Shown: piece after piece, positions 56,601 to 63,460 of the stretch
How the letters are laid out: every line of letters begins with the position of its first letter
Position numbering within the stretch: the stretch's first letter is position 1
Origin: Dysidea avara
Taxonomy: Eukaryota > Porifera > Demospongiae > Dictyoceratida > Dysideidae
Assembly (NCBI RefSeq): GCF_963678975.1
Contig: NC_089272.1
Span: forward strand, 64,979,774 to 65,043,773
Length of the DNA: 64,000 bases
Direction: 5' to 3'
Notes under the pieces: model-generated
What the model saw: the letters and a program-made list of their open reading frames with translations, nothing else
What the model was told of the DNA's origin: nothing
The model's database searches: none
Position numbers and translations under genes: made by a program

Positions 56601-59600
56601 TTCCTTGAACAATGCAGATAATGCTGAGAAAACAAAAAGAAATTCGGAAGTTGTGCGAACAAGACGGGTTTTTGTTAAGATGGTCACATATGTAGTAGTA
56701 GTTGTAACATGGGCCCAAGTGATTTTCCTGAAGTATACGCACCAGCGTATGCAAGTACAGGCAAATCACTCATGCCCATGTTACAACTAATATATTCCTC
56801 TTGGGTGACTCACCTGCAAGTGTGGGAAACTGTAGCAATGCTTCGCGAGTGTATTATATGAATTTCGATTGCAGATAATGTGGTAAGACCAACGACAAGG
56901 CATTACTGAGAGGCTGAACATAAGTGTATCGTCACGAACATGCAGATTGCTTCAATTGTGGGTACGCAATTAAACATAGGAAGCCCAAATGCGAGCTGAA
57001 CAGCTCATAATGAAGCTTAAGTGCACTATAAAGTACTTACTATACTAGCCATGAGATTGACTTGAGATACTCTAATACAGCAGTCACCCTAATACAGCAG
57101 TCAAACTTGTATAGCTGTATGCTATAACAAAAACCTATAGTGTACATGTTTAGCTGGATCCTCAAAAGCATTTAATAATGGGCCTTATCCAAAACTACGC
57201 AAAACCATACAACCGCCATATACTATCCGTTTTATGAATGCTATACTTTCGCTACATTTCCGCATTGCGTCCGTGATATTTTAACTGGGGGTGTAGTTTC
57301 TACAGGAGCCTATGGATGATATTCACAATGACAAAATCTGATGTCATAATTGATAAAATGGCCGTGTTAGTGTGGGGGCTTCAGAGACTTTAGCACGCAG
57401 TATTCGAAATATATGTAGTATAGTTTTCTACGCTTGGAACCACGAGATAATAAAGGTAAGAAGTAGTACACGTACCGTTACGATGCAAAATGCGTTCCAA
57501 CAAGAAAAGCAGACCGAAAATTTAAATTCGGATACAACTAGGCTTATTTGTATTGCATTATATACTATATGCCTCACCTTCACCCTTTTTCAAATTTATA
57601 AATGCTATCATAGGGAAACACTATCTCGCCCAATACCTCCCTGTACAAAGTCCCCACACTAGCACGGCCATTTTGTTTTGTGACATCAGAAAACGTCATT
57701 GCGGATATTGTCCATTGGAGAATGGCAAGTTGAGCATAAAAGAATAGCTCTAGCTTTACGAGACACAACTACGTTTTTTTTTGTTTAAAAGATGACATTT
57801 TAAGATGGCAAAGTTTAGAAGTAGGCTTTTTGATAATGTGCACTAATTAGAGTCAGCACAAAGAACATGTTATCACGTTAATCTAGTGTTCATCATTGTT
57901 TCAATTAGCCTACATGGTTTTTACATTGCTGCAAACATAATGCAGTTACAGTTCATTAAATGAATCTATGGAAGTTTCTAATTAGCACACAGAGCAAAAT
58001 ATACCTGCTTTGAGGCATCATTCCTGGGTTTTGCCATCTTAGAGTGCCGCCATATTTTAAACAACGAAACAACACAATTGTGTCTGATAAAGCTAGAGCT
58101 ACTTTTATACGCTTATCTTACCATTCTCCCATAGGCTACTGTACAAACTACGCTCCCAGCTAAAACATCACGGATGTGACGTGGAAATGTAGCGAAAGTA
58201 TAGCGTTCATAAACGGATAGTATAAGGCACTTGTATGGTTTCGTGTAGTTTTGGATAGGCCCATTACTAATTCATGGATGCGATCTTGAAAATTTGGCTC
58301 ATTTGTAGCACTGCTTGACCCAGTAAAAATATTTTGAATCTTTTTGTTCAAATGCTTGACACAATATTTACAGTCGATCAAAATTTCCACAATGCATTTC
58401 CTATGGGGAAGCCATAAAGTACATTATCCATTACAATCCTTTCCCGAACTTGTAATGGAGCTAAACCACATGTGTGTGTTGTTGACACCTTTGCTGTCAC
58501 CACTAATCATCTGGTTGTTAATTTTCTTGACAAAAAAATCCAATTTTCATATTTAGCTGTTTATCACGATCCAGCTCAACTTGTGTGTACTATAGTATAT
58601 TTAAAGATTATAATTTTAAAGGGATCCAAGCGATAAAAAGTAGCGAAACAATATATGAATGATGGTATTACAGCATAGTGAGGGCTCACTTTTTTTTATG
58701 CGTAGCATTTCTATATTTGGCATTAAAGAATTGTTACATTAACATACTTTATGACTCCATTGGTAATAGAAGATATGTGGTTGTTCTATTATTGCTATAT
58801 TAGTTATTTGTGGTTTAATCTTTATACTCATTCTGTAATGTACCTCAGTGTGCGGTAAGTACTTTACAAGTGCGATGATTATTGCACTTTTAATTCTTTA
58901 TCTCAACTAAATAAGTAAATTTGTTGTAGCGTACTCTTGCTACAAATGTAAGTAAAGCTGGCTTAGCCCCTGGGACAACTACTTCCCAAGTAGATACATA
59001 ATTTACATGGGTATTCCCTCTATCAGGGGTAGGGATTTCTGTAATTGTATCAAGATCTTTAAATTACAGGAAATAATCAAAATTCATTAATGGAAGTTTT
59101 GTTGAGGGGACAATTAGGCGGCTTAGTGCGGGAAGGTGTTGCTAGGAGACTGCCAATCAGTGAAGGACGAGGACTAAAGAGCTGGCGGGATATCATGCCA
59201 CTATTTATCAGTGTCACTATGGAAACCATGTATCCTTTATTTTTTAGTCCTTGGTGTCACCTTGATAAAGTCTTTGTTGTCACCTTGAATTGATCTACTC
59301 CTTGACTGTTGATTAGCTGGACTCCAAACTGGAAGTCAGTTTGCAACATGTTGCTTAGCAACAGCCAGCACGTACATGTTCAGGTATTTAGTTACTAGCA
59401 CTACCCAGTTGTTAGCACATGTGGTGTTAATCCAGACCTACCTCAGCCTCCTTCCGCCCCAGTACCAGTTAAACGGGTTACACCAGTTCCTTCTAGCTGA
59501 GGCATGCCTCCTCTCTGACCCTGACAAATCATGTGATCTCTTTATCGCTGCTGTTGCCATGGGAATAAGTGGGTGTGACTGATCATAACCATCTATTAAT

Positions 59601-61446
59601 GTGTTGCTATGGTAACAGGTAGAAATGATGATTTGTATAAACATTGCTGTAGTAACAGTGAGAAGTCATGTGATCCCCTAGCAACCTACTACCTCAAGGT
59701 AACATACATGCTGAAATGGCATGTGTAATGAAGTTATGAAAAACTGGACCAAGTTACTATTACCAATCTTCGTTAAATTGTGATCCTAATGACAGATGGT
59801 TCATGTCATGAACTAGTCTGTCATGGCCGCCCCTTCGATTAAGAGTGTAGTCTGTCTAGAATCACATAATTGTGCCAGATTACGAGATTCCCAATCAGAT
59901 TACTTGGTTGTGAAGTAATGCATAACTTGTAAGAAATTTTCTCAGGCTTTGTAATGGTGATGCTATGTGAAGACATCCGATTTAAACGCCAAGTACACAG
60001 TAAAAGGCATTTGTTAAGAATACTTTAGCCGACCTCCTAACTACAGAAGCAAAGGAATGTTAATATAATTTATGCAGTTATCATGTGATACTGCGATGAC
60101 CAGATCCTTCATTTCTAATCAGAGGGGCAGCCACACAACACTAGATATGAATTACATAATTCTCTAAAGCTTTCACGTACAAATTTGTTTTAAATGTGGT
60201 TGATTGAATGACCACAAATTCCATAATAGGTAGCCATGAGTAATGGTTAAGTATTAAACTGCCAAAGTTCTTACTTGCAGGATTATATGTGCTGTTTGCC
60301 TATGGAGAACTAGTGGTTATTACGTTGTTATTGTATAGAAGTTCCACAAAATATTTCCATTAAGTAGAACTGCTAATTCATAGCTGATGTGTTTGTTTCG
60401 TGTGTTGGTCTCCGCCCTTTGTTATCCAAAACTGCAAACAGTTAGAGAGTGTAATTATAGAGTATTTGAGTAACTTCTGTGCTTTGTGATATCTAGCCTA
60501 TTGTGGGATGGAGTTTTTTATTTAGCATCTTACAGGTGGTTTCCATGATGCAACAGGCTTCATGTCCAGTGGATCACATGATCCGGCTAGTAACGACAGC
60601 ACTTCAACATGTTAATGATGTAAGCTGGATCACATGATCACCATGTGGATCACATGATTTCCCTGCAGAGTGTCCTCCAGTCATTATTGTTCAAGTTTTG
60701 TTTAGAGCTTGGACAATATGAAGGGGCATGTGCTGCCATGGTAACCATCACTGACAAGCATAGGTGAGCTGGATCATGTAATGCAGCAGTTAATTCATGT
60801 GATCTTGTTGTAGACGGATGGATTGTTTGAGACATTTTGTATCAGTTCTAATTGATGAGCACCAGTGGACAAAGTTATGCAGTTTCTCGTTTGCTGGAAT
60901 GGAGAATGAGGTATGTAGTTCATCCCAATCACCATGGTAACTGGCAGTACACAGGTGGAAGATGTGATAGAGTCAAAGGCTCGAAGTATGGATGTGGTTA
61001 CTGCCCACTCATATTATGAGCTACTCTACAGCTATTATGTTGCCCATAGCAACTACAGGAAAGGTGTGTCACTATCCAACTGTTGTTACCATTGACAACC
61101 TTGTTGCCATAGGAGCAGCAGCAATGTACGAGGCTGGTTATAGGACGGGTCGAGAGGTAATTGTTAGCAACAGTAATGAGATCATTGAACAGTTCAGCAG
61201 TCAAAGGAATTATTATGCTGCCTCATTGTGTTGTTTGAAGTTGTGTTGCCATGACTACCAGTGGCTCGTCAGGCCTGCTGGGACTGATAAAGGTGATCAC
61301 TCCCAATATTACATCCAATCAAAATTATTGCTCTACAGAAGCCATGGAAGTGATTACATATGAACAACTTGTTAATGAGTATCACATTATCTCTGCTAAG
61401 TGTCAGTTGCTATGGCAACATCCTGAGGTTGCCATGGAAATCTCAG
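26628..61446 (+). CDS. NUP160: NUP160, nuclear pore Y-complex scaffold (3' end beyond window)
   Basis: Scaffold nucleoporin of the NUP107-160 complex: N-terminal beta-propeller, C-terminal alpha-solenoid. Thirty exons (about 1100 aa; human 1436) are recognised: 26628-26767, 26812-27016, 27067-27320, 48494-48602, 48648-48702, 48750-48835, 48886-48951, 49004-49104, 49153-49237, 49283-49345, 50391-50471, 50525-50692, 50739-50799, 50847-50899, 53702-53804, 54403-54524, 54572-54666, 54714-54859, 54905-55029, 55088-55143, 59070-59229, 59317-59371, 59409-59568, 59619-59698, 60536-60619, 60669-60763, 60814-60910, 60955-61063, 61113-61292, 61339-61446. Matches to human include VMQRL (here MMQRVWQGLM), SYYELLYSYYVAHSNYRK, YEAGYRTGRE and YQWLVRP. 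All junction phases agree except exon 15 to 16. Intron 3 is 21.2 kb. Confidence 0.93.
27797..28034. mobile_element. Long hairpin MITE in NUP160 intron 3
   Basis: Inverted arms of about 100 bp (AGCCAAGCTGTGAAAAAAGG on the left; complement ending TTTTTTCACAGCTTGGCT on the right) meet near 27917 with a short spacer. Arms are over 85% alike by eye. No ORF of its own. Confidence 0.8.
28035..29280. other. NUP160 intron 3 segment, no gene seen
   Basis: Non-coding, with a CCCCTTACCACCA tandem stretch at 28628-28715 and a GGGGCATGCTCCCCC block near 28275 that recurs in diverged form near 31150 and 52730. Short ORFs show no family resemblance. Confidence 0.4.
29283..29440 (+). mobile_element. tRNA-derived SINE
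   Basis: Has a pol III A box (GGCTCGGTGGTTAAGG at about 29300) and a B box (TTGTTCGAATGC at about 29342) at tRNA-like spacing, but no complete cloverleaf. A non-tRNA tail follows with a T-rich stretch and GTGACTGTTCTATTAGAGTA (29408-29427), a motif scattered over the window. Confidence 0.65.
29441..30036. other. NUP160 intron 3 segment, no gene seen
   Basis: AT-rich non-coding sequence; no exon, RNA gene or repeat boundary recognised. Confidence 0.4.
30037..30185. repeat. Tandem repeat, 39-bp unit, about 4 copies
   Basis: The unit contains TATTATTAACAAATTGACTT and TGATGTGGTAATAGGAATG; near-perfect. Confidence 0.9.
30430..30870 (+). repeat. Dispersed repeat with (TGAC)n array (copy 2)
   Basis: A pure GACT/TGAC tetranucleotide array at about 30548-30725 (roughly 44 units) sits between flanks that match 44612-45170: GCAGTATTGGTTAGGTA on the left; AAGGCTATGG, TGACAGGTGC and TTTTGGCATACC on the right. 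The array thus seems an internal, expansion-prone part of a dispersed element. The serine/valine/glutamine ORF across it is an artefact. Confidence 0.8.
31370..32810 (-). pseudogene. Degenerate hAT-family transposase (DUF4371 / ZMYM1-like)
   Basis: Fragments in order along the minus strand: an N-terminal FQKGFSNWKDAT and SECHCEAVEVVV (about 32795-32700, in two frames), FLARQG (about 32540), MEDETTDVSNASY followed by YEGLIGLYKVSSTDAATLV (32171-32395), RGQCYDGAAAMRG (about 32150) and the C-terminal dimerisation motif DRSFSALRRVKTYLRSTM (about 31420-31480). These are diagnostic of cut-and-paste hAT transposases. Frameshifts and stops separate the blocks. An in-frame 30-bp duplication (ILPATTGDIGE twice) lies near 32640-32700. 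The right terminal repeat was not found. Confidence 0.8.
33211..33326. mobile_element. Hairpin MITE, GGGATC(C/T)AAGTGAT family, shortened
   Basis: Starts AGAGATCCAAGTGATGAAAC and continues with GATAAATGATGGTATTACAG, matching the left arm of the elements at 43686 and 45542. It ends GGATCCCTACTTCATTTTAA. The inverted right arm is largely missing. Confidence 0.7.
33330..34000 (+). repeat. Dispersed repeat block, copy A
   Basis: Shares an ordered series of segments with 45850-47150: GTGACTGTTCTATTAG-like, AGACCAATAA-like, TTGTTAAGAGGCGTGGTC, AGCCTGATTGAAGATAAAAG, GGAACCCCAAAAGGCACATC, TATTGTGGTGTAAAAT and TGTCTCTAGGATGACTTTTA. Each copy is preceded by a MITE of the same family. Only one ATGGACTA unit is present where copy B has an 18-bp array. 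Confidence 0.75.
34232..34459 (-). repeat. BEL/Pao element 3' LTR (228 bp)
   Basis: Starts TGTAGGGAAGGGGAG and ends TCATCGACA on the plus strand (TG...CA). Identical by eye to the copy at 40096-40323. Preceded by the target duplicate GGTGG (34227-34231). The polyprotein stop (34447-34449) lies inside it. Confidence 0.93.
34447..39921 (-). CDS. BEL/Pao retrotransposon Gag-Pol polyprotein
   Basis: One uninterrupted ORF of 1824 codons. N-terminal coiled-coil; DUF1759 Gag-like domain (about 133-290, LPHFSGDTLMW); zinc knuckles (about 346-407, CVFCKGPHFCGRC and CFNCLGHHRASQC); retroviral-type aspartic protease with DEGA (505-508); reverse transcriptase with catalytic D839 (STDLEKAF) and YVDN (915-918); RNase H with D1091 (FADAS); an integrase zinc-binding region ending CVSC; an integrase core whose D1471 (GVDFTG), D1533 (ISDNAS) and E1580 (FWERL) form the DDE triad; and a C-terminal DUF5641 domain (KVGDVVLVHDD). 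Domain order PR-RT-RH-IN with DUF1759/DUF1758/DUF5641 is specific to BEL/Pao. It lies antisense to NUP160. Antisense ORFs within it are shadows. Confidence 0.96.
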   Translation of the reverse strand: MEETQRAKGSRAAYRAHVTRIFKKVDENLETETPLTDTQVAKLTSNLEQLTQKKDTLQQLNGQIASSIQTSEELETEILEAEEIQDTIIEYMSLIKHRLEKTREPARTLSVTAPEFVPTLPPPVTREPVSRLPKLSLPHFSGDTLMWQVFKDSFDAAVHNSPSLSKVQKFNYLRAQLQGDALRAIAGLQLTDANYDHAIALLTQRYGQSHKIEQAHMQALSQTNCPTSSLSSLQLFYDTIEAHIRGLTALGKTEDSYESMLVPIILGKLPSDVHKNLVREHGVGAWTIAELRDAIWKEITILECGSLSNKCKTMEPYQSTMTTTLHTGASGRQSQPANSGTSKNTCVFCKGPHFCGRCDVVKDPQKRFELVKKGKHCFNCLGHHRASQCPSKWRCKLCRQKHHTSLCGAFTKPSESNTTPVTTQASITTERVQPHTSVQPQTTVQPQSTVQSQTTETTTPSSTAMNAAIIPPEPATRTNSMCLLKTAVAQVSVNGIRVEAHILFDEGAQRSFMSNQLAKKLMISPQQTEHINISTFGGEPTLTKQLDNATVNVETLTGESIPISVLLVPVIAAPLQNRYHTHLINIEHLQGLQLANPVSTSSNFYISSLIGADYYWQFVGDHIVRGNGPTAMQSKLGYLLSGPLVVPPAPTTNASMFHVSTPATDCNNAPTFWMMESANVTQPETAEVENEFLERYQQSCIRREEDGAYRVKFPWKQEYPPLPSNYAVCKNKTRSLARKLSHTPELLHLYGKIIMEQEQRGFIEKVTAPDLTKDVHYIPHHPVSKASSTTPIRIVYNCSYRQARHPSLNDCLLTGPSFTTDMCSILLRFRSHAIGISTDLEKAFLHVRLDESDRDNTRFFWLSSPSDPESDLEIYRFKTVLFGSTSSPFMLMATLHHHLNSWDSPVAQDMKQNLYVDNVISGCNTEAEAIKYYREARFIMTQAQFNLRSWASNSSQLQAVTVAEGTADCDVTVNLLGLLWNTATDTISFTPKQFLSNTEVPLPVTKRLVLQLSSKVYDPLGILSPVTIQAKILMQDLWRSGIAWDDPLFPEHTNRWWKIAEDLQDTSKITIPRFYFGPTYSQPVELHVFADASMKAYGAIAFLRTGEHTCFVLARSRVVPLKPHTLPRLELMAAVVASRLAQFVVSSLPHLLQKYAVKLWSDSQIVLHWLYSKKRLKQFISNRVQEINKTFPDIPWLYCPTNDNPADLLTRGLSAAQLNSSCLWQQGPPWLTDETRWPAWNHSEILHLQVDDDVMETNTSATDLPNTVTSGIHNLIELTKYSSLMKVLRVSAHVYRFVHNTRNPTKRHIGPLSLDETNKALTLWIHSCQHTTFHKEILNIRAKRGKRLPLVRQLRLFMDSSDYLRCGGRIHNAHVDSDTKFPILLPKHHPLTKLIVLAVHKEQLHAGVTGTVTSIRQGYWIPSARQLVRQLIRKCVSCRKVSGKPYMVPEPPPLPLDRVKEGKPFDVTGVDFTGALHVKNNGTEEKVYICLFTCGLSRAVHLEVVCDLSVETFLRAFRRFVSRKSLPQVMISDNASTYVSASKELEQIFTSDKLGESLNAKGVRWKFIPKRAPWYGGFWERLIGITKTVLRKVLGKSFITLEVLQTLIVEVEAVLNDRPLTYLSADVTDPEPLTPSHLLYGRRMTMLPYPAVEEEQHDPTFLSSTSLRDKVNRQTLLLNHFQRRWQREYLTSLREAYKATGTSKQSVKVGDVVLVHDDIPRLQWRLAVIEELMEGLDGYARAAKIRTSTGRTNRPIAKLYPLELSSPCEPTTCDDNRDTDKDNDHDVSSEPVHQRPTRDAAARARVRIKSWTNQLTVAPEDVDD
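40096..40323 (-). repeat. BEL/Pao element 5' LTR (228 bp)
   Basis: Same length and, by eye, same sequence as 34232-34459. It should carry the promoter and transcription start of the element on the minus strand. Followed by the target duplicate GGTGG. Confidence 0.93.
40329..41514. other. NUP160 intron 3 segment, no gene seen
   Basis: AT-rich non-coding sequence continuing the interrupted intron. The ORF at 41227-41436 resembles nothing known. Confidence 0.4.
41515..42245. repeat. Minisatellite, 29-bp unit, about 25 copies
   Basis: The unit contains CATAACAAACAGGACAAC and ATTATCAGTGA, with a common A/G variant (GGACAAC or GGGCAAC). Highly homogeneous. Confidence 0.95.
42488..42952. repeat. 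Minisatellite, 20-bp unit, about 23 copies
   Basis: Unit GTACTGTTAGACAGTTGGTA. Two copies carry the variant ACTGTGGGTA, about 180 bp apart, suggesting a higher-order duplication. Confidence 0.95.
43500..43645 (+). repeat. Tandem repeat, 35-bp unit containing the CTAATAGAACAGTCA motif
   Basis: Four copies of a unit made of CACCCTAATATGGTCAAT and ATTCTAATAGAACAGT. This is a local expansion of the dispersed motif discussed in the findings. Confidence 0.85.
43686..43857. mobile_element. Hairpin MITE, GGGATCCAAGTGAT family
   Basis: Left arm GGATCCAAGTGATAAAAACT then GATGAATGATTGTATTGCAA; right arm is its inverted copy ending AGTTTTTATTGCTTAAGTCC. A central ATCCCTACTTTGGCATTGAA string is shared with 45542-45805. 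Confidence 0.8.
44012..44353. mobile_element. hAT-type MITE (342 bp)
   Basis: Perfect 8-bp target duplication ATGAGAAG (44004-44011 and 44354-44361). Ends TAGGCTACGGCTGTGCGATA and inverted TAGGGCTGGGAGATAAT; interior rich in ATCTCGATAA. No ORF. Confidence 0.85.
44425..44510 (+). repeat. Short dispersed repeat (copy 2)
   Basis: Diverged copy of 4755-4835 (TTTGATCTTTGGGAGATGA, then CTTTAAAATTACTAAGAGA). A partial inverted relative may lie near 47255-47320. Confidence 0.5.
44612..45170 (+). repeat. Dispersed repeat with short TGAC array (copy 3)
   Basis: The longest copy of the family at 8690 and 30430; here the TGAC array has only about five units (44733-44755). Coding potential is not evident. 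Confidence 0.7.
45221..45497. mobile_element. Hairpin MITE, GTAGGGACCATA type
   Basis: Near-perfect inverted arms: GAATTTTCAACTAGAGTAGG with AAAAAGTACTGAAACAAGCT on the left, and the complement ending TAGTTGAAAATTCCAAA on the right. Inner ends carry ATCCCTACTGTGC and GCACAGTAGGGAT. Confidence 0.85.
45542..45806. mobile_element. Hairpin MITE, GTAGGGATC family, well-preserved copy
   Basis: Ends ACTAGTATTTTAAAAATTTT and inverted ACTAGTATTTTAAAAATTGT; arms include GAAGTAGGGATCTATGTAAT and AGTAGTGAAACAAGAGATGA. About 110-bp arms around ATAATTAATGTGCC. Confidence 0.85.
45850..47150 (+). repeat. Dispersed repeat block, copy B, with minisatellite expansion
   Basis: Collinear with 33330-34000. Differs mainly by the 18-bp array at 46474-47085. 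It ends GGCGCATGAAATTTTTGGCG, where copy A has AGGAAGCACGTG. Confidence 0.75.
46474..47085. repeat. Minisatellite, 18-bp unit, about 34 copies
   Basis: Unit TATTATATGGACTAGTAC, almost invariant. Because 18 is a multiple of three it keeps a 212-codon ORF open with a six-residue LLYGLV repeat; nothing suggests it is expressed. Confidence 0.95.
47440..47580. repeat. Tandem repeat, about 34-bp unit, 4 copies
   Basis: The unit contains AAATGAAATAGCTGTCACGC and CCCTGAAGACTCAC. Confidence 0.85.
47952..48381. mobile_element. hAT-type MITE (430 bp), TAGGGCTGAGCGATAC ends
   Basis: Perfect 8-bp target duplication ATTTTGAG (47944-47951 and 48382-48389) and 16-bp perfect terminal repeats TAGGGCTGAGCGATAC. 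The interior has ATATCGCGATATTTTGA-like runs. It lies about 110 bp upstream of NUP160 exon 4. Confidence 0.9.
49718..50224. repeat. Minisatellite, 45-bp unit, about 11 copies
   Basis: The unit contains CACCACCAAATATGGCACC and GTGTTAAGGGTTGTTTATTA, in NUP160 intron 10. A 186-codon ORF through it is an artefact of a unit length divisible by three. Confidence 0.92.
50900..51570. other. NUP160 intron 14, proximal part, no gene seen
   Basis: Non-coding; includes a CCCCCCCCC run at about 51269. No repeat boundary recognised. Confidence 0.4.
51574..52268. repeat. Minisatellite, about 32-bp unit, about 21 copies
   Basis: The unit contains ACCCTGTGTGAAACAGAG and ACTGTTGCCACTAA. Variants (AGTGACTG, GCTACTAA, one unit lacking part of the core at about 51742 and again at about 51926) alternate in a way that suggests block duplication. 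Confidence 0.93.
52269..53195. other. NUP160 intron 14, distal part, no gene seen
   Basis: Non-coding; contains GGGGTCTGGGGACATGCCCC near 52725 and a similar block near 52925, of the kind seen at 28275 and 31150. Confidence 0.4.
53197..53575. repeat. Minisatellite, 18-bp unit, about 21 copies
   Basis: Unit TGTTACCCCATGTTAAGC with TAT/TAC and ATG/GTG variants. The ORF through it is an artefact. Confidence 0.93.
55169..55391. mobile_element. pogo/mariner-like MITE
   Basis: Ends AGTGGTCCCTCGATTATCCG and inverted AGTGGTCCCTTGATCATCCG, flanked by TA dinucleotides, as in Tc1/mariner-pogo elements. Interior carries two CTCTAATAGAACA motifs. Lies just after NUP160 exon 20. Confidence 0.8.
55531..55772. 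repeat. Minisatellite, 17-bp unit, about 14 copies
   Basis: Unit CTGCTTATCCCATGTAA with rare CTGCCTATCC variants. Confidence 0.93.
55773..57135. other. NUP160 intron 20 segment, no gene seen
   Basis: Overlapping short ORFs on both strands show no family resemblance. An inverted pair (GTAACATGGGCCCAAGTGA at about 56704; complement near 56775) suggests another hairpin. Confidence 0.4.
57136..58596. mobile_element. MITE of the GTTGAGCTGGATCC family, interrupted by a nested element
   Basis: Outer ends TATAGTGTACATGTTTAGCT and inverted TATAGTACACACAAGTTGAG, each continuing into GGATC. The right part (about 58270-58596) is the reverse-complement relative of 19514-19877. The left part stops after about 40 bp where another element begins. 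Confidence 0.75.
57179..58266. mobile_element. Nested inverted-repeat element (about 1.09 kb)
   Basis: Terminal inverted repeats of about 130 bp: ATGGGCCTTATCCAAAACTA with GCAAAACCATACAA on the left; its complement ending AGTTTTGGATAGGCCCAT on the right. Further inverted pairs inside (AGAATGGCAAGTTGAGCATA near 57718 and its complement near 58115) indicate a foldback structure. No transposase motif seen in its short ORFs. Confidence 0.75.
58619..58735. mobile_element. Truncated MITE of the GGGATCCAAG family
   Basis: Starts AAGGGATCCAAGCGATAAAA, then GAATGATGGTATTACAGCAT, as in the left arms at 33211 and 43686. The right arm is missing. Confidence 0.65.
59699..60535. other. NUP160 intron 24, no other feature seen
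   Basis: 837 bp of AT-rich sequence with no exon or repeat recognised. Confidence 0.45.
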
Positions 61447-62370
61447 GTAAATGTACCACATGTTGCAAGATATTGTAATTTTAGGCTATGTATGGATAAT
61501 ACTGTAGAATTTCCAAATATGGACTGGTGTCAGTGGGGCCAGCCGGGGGTTGGTCACACAGGTCACATATTTTTATGTGGGGTTGTACAACTAAACATCT
61601 TAGGATGTGCTACAAGTATTGAATTTACTATTTAGATTTCGTTTATTAGCAATCAAAATTGTCACAATGAAAATGGCTCTGTTCACCAACTTTATTTCTA
61701 CAAGATACCCTGTTCTAATTTCAAACAGTACAGTAGTACTGTTTAAGTGGGACCCCCATAAATGACGTGTGCTGCCTAAAAGTCATCCTAGAGACATCTT
61801 CCATAGCAAGTTGATGTTGTGCTACTTATATATAGCTGGAAATATATTGTATTCGTAATTGGTTAATTATTTCATAATTCTCTAATTACAAATTACATTG
61901 CTATGCATTGCTAAGGAAGCGCATTTCGAACAAACCGCTTTCAACAACTTATTACACACAGAAGTATCTTCTCAACTGTTTTATAGTTTGTCTATAGTGT
62001 TTTCCCCGCAAATTCTCTCTACGAAACCTCAAGGCTACCCTTCATTTTCATTTGCGTATGTAGGGACATGCCCCTTTTCGAGTGGAAGAGATACGCATTT
62101 CCTAGTAGCCTAAGAGTCCTGCTACAGTGTTTTTCGGTATTTAACTACATGAAGAGCCCAATGGGAAGGTATAGGTCACGAAGTTTGTAGAGAGTCGCTG
62201 CACCCGTATTTCAAACCTGCATAAAGAAACCACCTCAGTGCAAACCTTGCCTATGCTCAAGTTAAACATGAGTTTCATTTAGTGTTTAATTTTTATAGAC
62301 CGACTGCTTTTATCACTAAAAGGATTTGCTCATATGGGTGTGTTCGGACAAACATAGATAGGTAGAGTGC
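61447..62370. other. NUP160 intron 30, proximal part
   Basis: Follows the donor GTAAAT at 61447. No continuation exon of NUP160 was found here; the remaining C-terminal coding part should lie beyond 64000. Confidence 0.45.
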
Positions 62371-62372
62371 AC

Positions 62373-62458
<86 letters not shown>

Positions 62459-62493
62459 CAACACACACACACACTACAACACACACACACTAC

Positions 62494-62526
<33 letters not shown>

Positions 62527-62703
62527 CAACACACACACACTACAACACACACACACTACAACACACACACACACTACAACACACACACACACACACACTA
62601 CAACACACACACACTACAACACACACACACACTACAACACACACACACACACACACTACAACACACACACACACACACACACTACAACACACACACACAC
62701 TAC

Positions 62704-62738
<35 letters not shown>

Positions 62739-63460
62739 CAACACACACACACACACTACAACACATACACACACTACAACACACACACACACACACTACA
62801 ACACACATACACACTACAACACACACACACACACACACTACAACACACACACACACTACACACACACACACTACAACACACACACACACTACACACACAC
62901 ACACTACAACACACACACACACTACAACACACACACACACTACAACACACACACTACAACACACACACACACACTACAACACACACACACACACTACAAC
63001 ACACACACACTACAACACACACACACACACTACAACACACACACACACACTACAACACACACACACTACAACACACTACAACACACACACACACTACAAC
63101 ACACACACACACACACACTACAACACACACACACACACACACTACAACACACACACACACACACACTACAACACACACACACACACTACAACACACGCAC
63201 ACACACACACTACAACACACGCACACACACACACTACAACACACACACACTACAACACACACACACCACTACAACACACACACACCACTACAACACACAC
63301 ACACACTACAACACACACATACTACAACACATACACACACACACACACACACACTACAACACACACACACACACTACAACACACACACACACTACAACAC
63401 ACACACACACACTACAACACACACACACACACACTACAACACACACACATGCGCGCGCGT
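62371..63460. repeat. CA-rich microsatellite with CACTACAA interruptions (about 1.1 kb)
   Basis: Starts as pure (CA)n for about 85 bp, then alternates CA runs of variable length with ACTACAAC, ending in an ATGCGCGCGCGTGC stretch. Long His/Thr and Cys/Val ORFs here are artefacts. Confidence 0.95.
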
